Positions 1 to 6,423 of a stretch of 34,431 bases of DNA are shown piece by piece. Origin of the DNA: Acetobacter sp. (GTDB lineage: Bacteria > Pseudomonadota > Alphaproteobacteria > RF32 > CAG-239); the NCBI GenBank assembly GCA_023665325.1, contig JAMPED010000017.1:1-34431 (forward strand), written 5' to 3'. Positions within the stretch are counted from its first letter, which is position 1; each line of letters opens with the position of its first letter. The notes under the pieces were generated by a model that had not been told where the DNA came from, ran no database searches, and saw only the letters and a program-made list of their open reading frames with translations. Both the position numbers and the translations under genes were made by a program.

Positions 1-24
1 AGGCTTATAGCCGTTAATGAAGAA

Positions 25-54
25 CCGCCGGCTAGGCCGGCGGGTGTCTTTTTT
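25..54 (+). terminator. Rho-independent terminator of a gene left of the window
   Basis: An 8-bp GC-only stem (CCGCCGGC at 25-32 with GCCGGCGG at 36-43, three-base loop) is followed by a run of T at 49-54. It probably ends a rightward gene whose stop lies at or before base 17 (a TAA is at 15-17). The hairpin also argues against any start codon at 17 for the following gene. Confidence 0.85.
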
Positions 55-76
55 ATGTTTTTGTATAAAAAAATAC

Positions 77-105
77 TTGAATAACGATTTTTTATGTGTT
101 ATTTT
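77..105 (+). promoter_or_regulatory. possible sigma70 promoter for the first gene
   Basis: TTGAAT at 77-82 and TATTTT at 100-105 are separated by 17 bases and lie between the upstream terminator and the ATG at 140. The boxes are only partial matches in very AT-rich DNA. Confidence 0.3.
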
Positions 106-139
106 ATATCTGTTTTCAACTAAATATATTTATATAATT

Positions 140-520
140 ATGGCAAAATTAGAAATGATGCCTGAAGTAGCATCTCGTAGTTTTTCAGTGATGGGCTTTG
201 ATGTTCATTCAGTTTCTGAGATGGAGATTGAACAGGAGTATAATCTCGTCAAGGGAGATTCACTGAAGGTAAGCAATGAAAACGGTGAAGTGATCCACGA
301 GAATGTGCGTGGATTTATGCCTCTCACCGATGTGTATCACATCATCCGTAAGGAAGATGGCAGCTGGTGGTATTGCACCGCTGATGGACAGTTAAAAAAG
401 AAAAGCGCTTTGAGCAAGAGGAACATTAGAATAGGTTCTCTGGCGCTGATGTTTGACGAACGCGGTAAAATCCGCCTCGGACAGCAAAATGCTCATTATC
501 CGATGTTATCGCTGAGATAA
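140..520 (+). CDS. conserved-looking hypothetical protein, 126 aa
   Basis: I do not recognise this protein. It begins MAKLEMMPEV, is soluble (no signal peptide or membrane segment) and has a basic patch (residues ~85-97, LKKKSALSKRNIR) after a Trp-Trp-Tyr segment. The start at 140 is chosen because the in-frame upstream Met at 17 lies inside the preceding terminator region; there is no clear ribosome binding site before 140, so a start at one of the downstream Met codons (MM, residues 6-7) is also possible. It stands alone between two terminators, so it is probably a single-gene transcription unit. It could be a small cytoplasmic or nucleic-acid-associated protein, but no function can be assigned. 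Confidence 0.65.
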   Translation: MAKLEMMPEVASRSFSVMGFDVHSVSEMEIEQEYNLVKGDSLKVSNENGEVIHENVRGFMPLTDVYHIIRKEDGSWWYCTADGQLKKKSALSKRNIRIGSLALMFDERGKIRLGQQNAHYPMLSLR

Positions 521-544
521 GCCGAGAATATCCGAGCAAATTAT

Positions 545-573
545 AAGCAGACCCTAATCGGTCTGCTTTTTTG
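545..573 (+). terminator. Rho-independent terminator of the first gene
   Basis: AAGCAGACC (545-553) pairs with GGTCTGCTT (560-568), with a six-base loop and T-run to 572. It lies 24 bases after the stop codon of the 126-aa gene. Confidence 0.85.
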
Positions 574-580
574 TTATATA

Positions 581-605
581 AAGAAAAGCCTGCTCGAGAG
601 CAGAC
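581..605 (-). terminator. Terminator of the pilin-like gene (minus strand)
   Basis: On the minus strand GTCTGCT pairs with AGCAGGC (one G-U pair) and is followed by TTTTCTT. It lies about 80 bases beyond the stop of the VirB2-like gene, back to back with the plus-strand terminator of the first gene. Confidence 0.65.
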
Positions 606-686
606 TTTCCTTTGTGTGTGTAATGAATTTGTCTTTATTGTCTTGTTAGACGTTAAAGACGAAAGGAGACTAAAATATATTAGCTA

Positions 687-1067
687 TTATGATCTTCCAC
701 CAAAGGCACCCTCATCATCTTTACCAAATGAGTCACTGACTTCACCTGCTGATGAGCCTTCACCCATAGTAGCACCGGTTGCGTAGTTTACAATAGCGCC
801 GGCCGCTGCCAAAATGGCAAGACCAACCGCTAAACCAGCAAACCAAGTCCACTTAACTTTTCCGAAAATAGCCTGAAAGGCAATACCGACGAGACCAAAA
901 CCACCGACTACGAAAATAATCATTTTAACGTGGTTAAAGATTCGCACAGCTTTACCTGCAGCTGTTTCCATCAATGAGTAGCCGTCAGATGAACCCGCAG
1001 CAAAAGAAGAATTTGCTAGAATAGCAATAAATGCTAATGATAGCAATGCTAACTTAATATATTTCAT
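687..1067 (-). CDS. TrbC/VirB2-like pilin subunit, 126 aa
   Basis: The protein has an N-terminal signal peptide (residues 1-23, cleavage after FAA), then two hydrophobic segments at about 48-68 (MIIFVVGGFGLVGIAFQAIF) and 75-95, joined by the short basic loop GKVKW, and ends in a Gly/Ser/Asp-rich tail. This is the architecture of TrbC/VirB2 proteins, the major pilin of type IV secretion systems, which is processed and inserted in the inner membrane. The start at 1067 has a good AAGGAA ribosome binding site; the longer frame upstream has no support. No other type IV secretion gene is in the window, so it is an isolated copy. It has its own terminator and a palindrome-rich leader (1093-1242). 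The family call rests on size, topology and residue style rather than a decisive motif. Confidence 0.7.
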   Translation of the reverse strand: MKYIKLALLSLAFIAILANSSFAAGSSDGYSLMETAAGKAVRIFNHVKMIIFVVGGFGLVGIAFQAIFGKVKWTWFAGLAVGLAILAAAGAIVNYATGATMGEGSSAGEVSDSFGKDDEGAFGGRS

Positions 1068-1092
1068 TGTCTTGTTCCTTTCATAAAAAGTA

Positions 1093-1114
1093 TTGAAAAA
1101 TCTTACTTTTTCAA
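1093..1114. repeat. Perfect hairpin in the leader of the pilin gene
   Basis: TTGAAAAA (1093-1100) and TTTTTCAA (1107-1114) form a perfect 8-bp inverted repeat with a six-base loop, 26 bases upstream of the pilin start codon. It would fold in the 5' untranslated RNA. Confidence 0.6.
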
Positions 1115-1125
1115 AATGATGCGCT

Positions 1126-1145
1126 AAAAAAACGATCGTTTTTTT
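1126..1145. repeat. 20-bp perfect A/T-tract palindrome
   Basis: Seven A, CGATCG, seven T: a perfect palindrome 59 bases upstream of the pilin start. The half-site A7-CGA resembles the arms of the inverted repeat upstream of the autotransporter (27515-27629). Could be an operator or a hairpin; undecided. Confidence 0.7.
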
Positions 1146-1200
1146 GCAGCAAATTAACGAAATATTAACCATTTGAAACTATACTATTTAGTGTATTGAG

Positions 1201-1242
1201 AAAGCTGCTTAAAAAAAAGGATCCTTTTTTTTAAGCAGCTTT
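1201..1242. repeat. 42-bp perfect palindrome
   Basis: Every base from 1201 to 1221 pairs with 1242 to 1222: AAAGCTGCTT, eight A, GGATCC, eight T, AAGCAGCTTT. It lies between the ftsH terminator and the pilin gene. It could end transcription in either direction, although the ftsH terminator at 1346-1379 already does this, so an operator or cruciform role is also possible. Confidence 0.9.
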
Positions 1243-1345
1243 TTGTCTGGTTAAGAAGATTATCGTGTTTGCTTATGGGGAGTGCTTTGTCTTCTGTTTA
1301 TTGTTTTTTGTCTTATATTGTTTATCATATGTACGGCGATGGTTG

Positions 1346-1379
1346 AAAAAAAGCTCCGTATCTGGTGATGCGGAGCTTT
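1346..1379 (-). terminator. Rho-independent terminator of ftsH
   Basis: AAAGCTCCG (1350-1358) pairs with CGGAGCTTT (1371-1379); on the minus strand the stem is followed by a run of seven T. It starts 19 bases after the ftsH stop codon. Confidence 0.85.
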
Positions 1380-1397
1380 GCATATTGTATTGCACTT

Positions 1398-3263
1398 TTA
1401 TAATTCAGGAATTGACGCTTTAGTACGTTTTTCTTCAGGCACTGGTGCGTCTTTATTTTTATCAATGATTTTTCCTGCTATAACCTCTTTGATTTCGTCA
1501 CCGGTTAAGGTTTCATATTCAATGAGTGCTTGTGCTAATGTTTCCCAGTCTTTACGATGTTTTTGAAGAATCTTCTTTGCTTCTTCATAGCCATCAGTTA
1601 CGAGACGCTTAATCTCAGCATCTACCAAACGAGCGGTTTCTTCACTCATATTTTGATTTTGGGTGACAGAGCGTCCTAAAAAGACTTCGTTAGAGTTTTC
1701 CGAATAGCGAATCGGTCCTAAAACATCACTCATTCCCCATTCAGTAACCATTGCGCGCGCCAGATTGGTGGCGGCGTTAATGTCTGAAGAGGCACCTGAG
1801 GTAACAGCATCGTAGCCAAATTTTAACTCTTCTGCGACACGTCCACCCATCATAATTGCTAGGCGAGAGAGCATCTGTGCTCGGGTATAAGAGTATTTGT
1901 CTTTTTCTGGTAGTTGCTGCACCATTCCAAGTGCACGACCACGTGGGATAATGGTGGCTTTATGAATTGGGTCTGTGTCTTTAACGTTTAAGGAACATAT
2001 TGCGTGTCCAGCTTCGTGATATGCTGTCAACATTTTTTCTTTTTCGTCCATTGCCATAGACTTGCGCTCGTTACCCATCAAGACTTTATCTTTGGCTGCG
2101 TCAAAATCTACTGAGCTTACCTTGAGCTTATTTTTACGCGCTGCGAGTAAAGCTGCCTCATTCACAAGGTTTGCTAAATCTGCACCAGAAAATCCAGGTG
2201 TGCCGCGGGCAACAATACTTAAATCTACATCTTTGCCTAAAGGGACTTTGCGGGTGTGTACTTTTAAGATTTCCTCACGTCCTTTGACATCTGGATTAAC
2301 GACGGTCACTTGACGGTCAAAACGTCCAGGGCGTAAAAGAGCGGGGTCTAACACGTCAGGTCGGTTGGTAGCGGCGATTAAGATGACATTTTCATTGGCA
2401 TCAAAACCATCCATCTCAACCAGTAATTGGTTTAAGGTTTGCTCGCGTTCATCATTGCCGCCGCCAAGACCAGCACCACGGTGGCGACCAACGGCGTCAA
2501 TCTCATCAATAAATAATAAACACGGTGAGTTTTTCTTTGCTTGGGCAAACATATCACGGACACGAGAAGCACCCACGCCGACAAACATTTCAACAAAGTC
2601 AGAACCGGAGATTGAGAAAAATGGTACGTTTGCTTCGCCAGCAACAGCTTTAGCGAGTAAAGTTTTACCTGTTCCTGGAGGTCCAACAAGCAATACGCCT
2701 CTTGGAATTTTGCCTCCTAAACGTTGGAATTTCATAGGGTCTTTTAAGAAGTCAATAATTTCTTCAAGTTCTTGTTTGCTTTCATCCGCACCAGCGACAT
2801 CTGCAAAGGTAACTTTTTTGGTATTTTCAATTAACTTTGCACGAGATTTACCAAAACTCATCGCTTTATTATTGCCGGAGTTTGCTTGCCGCATAAAGAA
2901 TATCCAGACACCAATTAAAAGTAGCATTGGGAACCAAGAAATTAAGATGCCCCAAAAGGTGCTCTCAGAGGTGTCTATTGGGCGGGCTTCAATTTTAATG
3001 CCAAGCTTACGCAAATTTTCAATCATATTGGGATCAAATGGTGCGTAAGTGCGAAATTTCGAGCCATCGGTATAAGTACCTTGGATGTCATTACCAACGA
3101 TTGTGACGGAGCCAATACGGTTTTCTTCCGCATTATCCATAAACTCTGAAAAGGCAATGGTATTAGAGGTGTTATTATGCGCTTCGGGGTTAAACCCATT
3201 GAGCGCTAAACTCAAAAAAATGAAGGCTACGAGCCATAATAAAATACTTTTTCCTTGTTTCAT
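1398..3263 (-). CDS. ftsH: ATP-dependent zinc metalloprotease FtsH, 621 aa
   Basis: FtsH is a membrane-anchored hexameric AAA+ protease that degrades misassembled membrane proteins and regulators. Visible features: transmembrane segments at about 7-23 and 104-124 with a periplasmic domain between; Walker A GPPGTGKT at 194-201; Walker B LLFIDEID at 249-256; second region of homology around 298-317 ending RPGRFDR; zinc site HEAGH at 416-420 with the third ligand expected at D494 in SSDINAA. The length fits the usual 600-650 residues and all key residues are present. The C-terminus is Lys/Glu rich. The start at 3263 is preceded by GGAAACAGAGATAAG. The usual alphaproteobacterial upstream neighbour tilS is absent here. 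A heat-shock-type promoter lies at 3312-3340. Confidence 0.99.
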   Translation of the reverse strand: MKQGKSILLWLVAFIFLSLALNGFNPEAHNNTSNTIAFSEFMDNAEENRIGSVTIVGNDIQGTYTDGSKFRTYAPFDPNMIENLRKLGIKIEARPIDTSESTFWGILISWFPMLLLIGVWIFFMRQANSGNNKAMSFGKSRAKLIENTKKVTFADVAGADESKQELEEIIDFLKDPMKFQRLGGKIPRGVLLVGPPGTGKTLLAKAVAGEANVPFFSISGSDFVEMFVGVGASRVRDMFAQAKKNSPCLLFIDEIDAVGRHRGAGLGGGNDEREQTLNQLLVEMDGFDANENVILIAATNRPDVLDPALLRPGRFDRQVTVVNPDVKGREEILKVHTRKVPLGKDVDLSIVARGTPGFSGADLANLVNEAALLAARKNKLKVSSVDFDAAKDKVLMGNERKSMAMDEKEKMLTAYHEAGHAICSLNVKDTDPIHKATIIPRGRALGMVQQLPEKDKYSYTRAQMLSRLAIMMGGRVAEELKFGYDAVTSGASSDINAATNLARAMVTEWGMSDVLGPIRYSENSNEVFLGRSVTQNQNMSEETARLVDAEIKRLVTDGYEEAKKILQKHRKDWETLAQALIEYETLTGDEIKEVIAGKIIDKNKDAPVPEEKRTKASIPEL

Positions 3264-3311
3264 CTTATCTCTGTTTCCTAATGGTAATATTATTCGTAAA
3301 CGCTTTATTTA

Positions 3312-3340
3312 ATATAGGTAGGAAAGTTCTAAAACTCAAG
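3312..3340 (-). promoter_or_regulatory. RpoH (sigma32)-like promoter of ftsH
   Basis: Minus strand CTTGAG (3340-3335), 17-base spacer, CTATAT (3317-3312), about 50 bases before the ftsH start. This fits the alphaproteobacterial heat-shock promoter pattern (CTTGAC, 17, CTATAT) and has the same geometry as the element before grpE. ftsH is a known RpoH target in other bacteria. Confidence 0.6.
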
Positions 3341-3496
3341 AGGATTTTGTTTTAAATGGATAAATTTTGTGGTAGTAGTCGTGCGAGGTGCACAGTCAAG
3401 TTTTGCGTTAGAGTTGTTTTATCAGTAGGTGCTAGAAAACGATAAAAAAAGCTATATACTTTTTAGGACGTGCTGAACCGTGTGTTCGGAAAGTGA

Positions 3497-4429
3497 TTAA
3501 GCGTGGCGGAGTTTGAAAACACCGTCTTCATAACCTTGAATAGCTTTGTCAACTTCTGCGCGTTCGAGGCGTTTTTCTGCCACAGCAACGTATTCTTTTT
3601 CACGCTCAATCCCAATGTAATGGCGTCCGAGTTTTTTGGCAGTTACTGATGTTGTGCCTGAGCCTAAGAACGGGTCAAATACGATATCGCCTTCATTACT
3701 GGAAGCCAAAATCAATTTCGCTATTAGCTTTTCAGGTTTTTGGGTGGGATGCGGGGTATTTTCAGCCATTGACCAAAACGGAATCGAAATATCTGTCCAT
3801 AGGTTTGACGGAGCTGTTAAGCGAAATTTACCGCCTTCGGTTTCTTCATCTTCTTGCCAATCTTTAGGAATGCCGTTATCGTCTTTATAAGGTGCTAAAA
3901 CAGGGCGTTTGAGTTTGACGGCATCTAGATTAAATGTGTATTCTGGTGACTTGGTGAAAAACCAAATATCTTCCATACAATTTTTCCAGTTATTACCCGC
4001 ACTACGACCTTTTTCACGCTCCCACGTGATACGGTTTTTTAAAAGGAAATATTTACCGGCAATCTCAGGAATCGCAATAGAGGTGTTCCAGTCTGAACAA
4101 ATATACAAACTACCGTTTGGCTTTAACGAAATAAACACTTCCGCTAACCATTTATCCATCCAGCGTTTGTATTCGTTCCAGTCCATCGACTTGAATTCTT
4201 TAGTGCCGAATTTTTTGGTGAGATTATATGGTGGGTCAACTACCACGAGATCGGCAAAATTTGCTGGGAGGAATTTTAGGGCTTCAAAAGTATCTTGCCA
4301 TATTGTTCTATCAATAATATCTTTTAAGCCTGTCTTTTTTTTGAGTGTTATTGCACGAGAGGAATATTCGTTAATTTCCTCTTCGTTTAAGACAATGGTT
4401 TTATTACGGGGGGCAGGGGTGCCGCTCAT
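3497..4429 (-). CDS. beta-class DNA (adenine-N6) methyltransferase, orphan, 310 aa
   Basis: The protein carries the catalytic motif DPPYNL at 65-70 and the S-adenosylmethionine-binding motif DPFLGSGTT at 252-260, in that order, with HPTQKPEKL between (227-235). This order defines the beta class of amino-methyltransferases, and DPPY favours adenine N6. The region between should hold the target-recognition part; the sequence recognised cannot be read from the protein. Length is normal for the class but it lacks the C-terminal extension of the cell-cycle enzyme CcrM. No restriction endonuclease gene is adjacent. Its start overlaps the HPr stop (ATGA at 4426-4429), so it is probably translationally coupled to the PTS genes and co-transcribed from the promoter at 5559-5587. 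Confidence 0.9.
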   Translation of the reverse strand: MSGTPAPRNKTIVLNEEEINEYSSRAITLKKKTGLKDIIDRTIWQDTFEALKFLPANFADLVVVDPPYNLTKKFGTKEFKSMDWNEYKRWMDKWLAEVFISLKPNGSLYICSDWNTSIAIPEIAGKYFLLKNRITWEREKGRSAGNNWKNCMEDIWFFTKSPEYTFNLDAVKLKRPVLAPYKDDNGIPKDWQEDEETEGGKFRLTAPSNLWTDISIPFWSMAENTPHPTQKPEKLIAKLILASSNEGDIVFDPFLGSGTTSVTAKKLGRHYIGIEREKEYVAVAEKRLERAEVDKAIQGYEDGVFKLRHA

Positions 4430-4704
4430 TTTTCCTCGCCGAATTTGTTATTGATTAAATCTGTTAGTGCTTTAATGGCTTTTTCTGCCTCATTACCGCT
4501 TGCCGAAACTTTAATAGTGGTGCCTTTTCCGGCGGCTAACATCATCAGCCCCATAATGGAACAACCACCTACGCATTGACCCAAGCGCTCAACCTCAACT
4601 TCTGCATCCAGATTTTCAATGGTTTTAACAAAATTTGCGGCGGCACGGGCGTGCAAACCACGTTCGTTGATAATTTCTAACTCAGTGCTGATTTTATCAC
4701 TCAT
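4426..4704 (-). CDS. ptsH: phosphocarrier protein HPr, 92 aa
   Basis: HPr passes phosphate from enzyme I to EIIA proteins. The phosphorylated histidine is H18 in ERGLHARAA, and the regulatory serine is S49 in GGCSIMGLMMLAAGKG, the region that HPr kinase modifies in species that have that enzyme. Length is typical. It starts one base after the EIIA gene ends and overlaps the methyltransferase by four bases, so the genes form a tight operon. No sugar-specific permease component is nearby, which fits the regulatory PTS of alphaproteobacteria rather than sugar uptake (family knowledge). Confidence 0.97.
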   Translation of the reverse strand: MSDKISTELEIINERGLHARAAANFVKTIENLDAEVEVERLGQCVGGCSIMGLMMLAAGKGTTIKVSASGNEAEKAIKALTDLINNKFGEEK

Positions 4705-4705
4705 T

Positions 4706-5104
4706 TTATTTTCCTAAAAGTTCTGATGCGATTGTGATGTATTTAATGCCAGCGTCTTTTGCTCCGCTAACGGCATCTTTGAGATTTTTTTCCTTGCGAA
4801 GTGTGTTTAGCTTGACGAGCATTGGTAAGTTTACGCCTGCAATAACTTCAATGTTTGCTTTATCCATAATTGAAATGGCAAGGTTAGACGGGGTGCCACC
4901 AAACATATCTGTTAAAACAATGACACCATCACCACTGTCTACGGTATTTACTTTGGTGAGGATATCCTCTCTTTTTTCGTTCATATCATCATTTGGACCA
5001 ATGCAAGCGGTGGCAATTTGTTCTTGGTGTCCGACAACGTGTTGCATTGCATAAAGAAATTCATCAGCAAGCTGACCGTGAGTTACTATCACAATTCCTA
5101 TCAT
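4706..5104 (-). CDS. PTS EIIA component, mannose/fructose type, 132 aa
   Basis: A cytoplasmic EIIA of the mannose superfamily. The phospho-accepting histidine is H9 in IVIVTHGQLA; the segments DMFGGTPSNLA and GVNLPMLVKL are also typical of the family. In alphaproteobacteria such stand-alone EIIA-Man proteins (ManX/PtsA type) sit between hprK and ptsH and act in regulation. Here the next gene is ptsH, one base away, and the preceding gene is an unrecognised 138-aa protein whose stop overlaps this start (TAATG at 5106-5102). No IIB, IIC or IID is present. Confidence 0.95.
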   Translation of the reverse strand: MIGIVIVTHGQLADEFLYAMQHVVGHQEQIATACIGPNDDMNEKREDILTKVNTVDSGDGVIVLTDMFGGTPSNLAISIMDKANIEVIAGVNLPMLVKLNTLRKEKNLKDAVSGAKDAGIKYITIASELLGK

Positions 5105-5520
5105 TATTTATCTCCACTTTTCCAAATTTTTACGGCACCAAAGGCGGCAATAATTTCTTTTTTACTTTTAATTCTTTCCAGTTCGTCAGCTCGGGTAGGA
5201 CGTCCTTTAAAGGAAAATTCTTCAACGGTTTCAACAGGAACACCGTAAACACGTTCAACAGTTTCACCTTTGAGTTCAACCACCATTATAAATTCTGCCT
5301 CGGCTAAAACTGAGGCAGTTTCAGAGTTAATTCCTTCTAACTTAACTGCTAAGTTTGTATCTCGTTTTAAGATGGCGGTGTTTTTACCATCAAATTCTAT
5401 GGCGGGCGCGTGTGGTTCACCCTTGCGGACATCTATAAACAAGGCAAGTTCACCAAATTTATTTTCAATGATTTCGTAAAAATCTTGCTTTTCAATGAGA
5501 GTATAATACTGATTTTCCAT
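5104..5520 (-). CDS. unknown protein in the hprK position of the PTS operon, 138 aa
   Basis: Not recognised. It is a soluble, acidic protein starting MENQYYTLIEKQ with no signal peptide or membrane segment. It is the first gene of the operon and overlaps the EIIA start (TAATG). In many alphaproteobacteria this position is held by hprK, the HPr kinase/phosphorylase, but this protein has no Walker A loop (no GxxGxGKS) and is unrelated in any way I can see. The start at 5520 is chosen because the promoter -10 box is at 5559-5564; an in-frame alternative start at 5568 would lie inside the promoter. Function unknown; a role in PTS regulation is only inferred from position. Confidence 0.75.
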   Translation of the reverse strand: MENQYYTLIEKQDFYEIIENKFGELALFIDVRKGEPHAPAIEFDGKNTAILKRDTNLAVKLEGINSETASVLAEAEFIMVVELKGETVERVYGVPVETVEEFSFKGRPTRADELERIKSKKEIIAAFGAVKIWKSGDK

Positions 5521-5558
5521 AACCAAAGCCTTTACTTTGCAAATTATCAATACAGATA

Positions 5559-5587
5559 AGAATATCACAAAGATTTATAAGTGTCAA
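5559..5587 (-). promoter_or_regulatory. strong sigma70 promoter of the PTS operon
   Basis: Minus strand TTGACA (5587-5582), 17-base spacer, TATTCT (5564-5559). Transcription would start near 5552, leaving a leader of about 30 bases before the ATG at 5520. Confidence 0.75.
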
Positions 5588-5602
5588 TTGTGATTGTTAT
5601 TC

Positions 5603-6370
5603 TCAAGCATTTTCTTTATCGTTAGTTTCTGGGGAATCTATATTTTTAAATTGATTTAAGCCTTTAGCGATTTCGGATAATTTCTTTTTGGGACCACGTC
5701 TGCCGGATTTTTTGAGAATAAGCTTAGCCATATCTTCTTTATCAAGCTCTATAAATTCGTCTAACTTATCAGCAGGATAATCTTGTAATGCATTATCGGG
5801 TAACGTTTTTTGGGCTTTTTTGATGCCTTTGATTGATTTTTTTAAGTTTTTTTCGGGTAATTCTCCTTGTAGCCCTAGTGGCTTTTCTACTTTTTGATGC
5901 ATTGTTTGACGACGTATCTGTTTGAGGCTTTGCTCGGGCGAATCTGCTAAACGATTATCTTGGGTAGTCATTTTTGAGGGGAGCCCCGCCTCTTCAGCAA
6001 CGAGTGCTGTACTCATTATTACATTTAATCTGCCGGTTAATTCTTGCTGTTTGGTGATGTGAGTTAAGTTTTCTATTTGCTTAGAGTTTTTTGTCTCTTC
6101 CTCTTCTCCTAATAAGTTGATATTAAATAATGGTGTGTCTTCTTCCTCCTCTTCTTCGTCATAAACTTCTTTTATTTTTTGACGTAAGCGAAGCAAAGGA
6201 AGCCCCGTTGCGCGTGGGGGATTTTTTTTTGTGGCGTCATTTGTGATGGTGGCGCTGTCTGCTAATTCTTCACGCTGTTGCATTCTTTTGCTGATACGAC
6301 TGGCATCATCACCGGATTTTTTGTTCCAGTCGATAATTTTGCGCTTTGGGGTATTTTTTTTCTCGGTCAT
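5603..6370 (-). CDS. unknown charged, probably disordered protein, 255 aa
   Basis: Not recognised. The sequence is highly charged and low in hydrophobics: a basic N-terminus (MTEKKNTPKRK), a long acid stretch at about 71-93 with six Glu in a row, and a basic C-terminal part (SGRRGPKKKLSEIAKG, about 222-237). No signal peptide or membrane segment. The start has a good GGAG site seven bases upstream (TAGGAGAAAAAA). It lies 53 bases after the DivL-like gene on the same strand and may be co-transcribed with it; the PTS operon downstream has its own promoter overlapping the end of this gene's trailer. Likely largely unstructured; function unknown. Confidence 0.75.
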   Translation of the reverse strand: MTEKKNTPKRKIIDWNKKSGDDASRISKRMQQREELADSATITNDATKKNPPRATGLPLLRLRQKIKEVYDEEEEEEDTPLFNINLLGEEEETKNSKQIENLTHITKQQELTGRLNVIMSTALVAEEAGLPSKMTTQDNRLADSPEQSLKQIRRQTMHQKVEKPLGLQGELPEKNLKKSIKGIKKAQKTLPDNALQDYPADKLDEFIELDKEDMAKLILKKSGRRGPKKKLSEIAKGLNQFKNIDSPETNDKENA

Positions 6371-6423
6371 TTTTTTCTCCTATAGCGATATTATGACGTG
6401 TGTTTTGCGATGATGCAAGATAT

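Noticed and set aside
571..786. A 71-codon plus-strand frame downstream of the first gene
   Set aside because: It starts inside the terminator and runs antisense into the pilin-like gene and across its terminator; no ribosome binding site.
2365..3048. A 227-codon open frame on the plus strand within ftsH
   Set aside because: It is the complement of highly conserved ftsH coding sequence; the product is Ser/Pro-rich with no recognisable domain.
3497..4429. The cell-cycle methyltransferase CcrM
   Set aside because: It shares the beta-class motifs only; the C-terminal domain of CcrM is missing and the region between the motifs differs.
5104..5520. HPr kinase/phosphorylase (hprK)
   Set aside because: The position fits, but the protein has no Walker A loop or any HprK motif and is too short.
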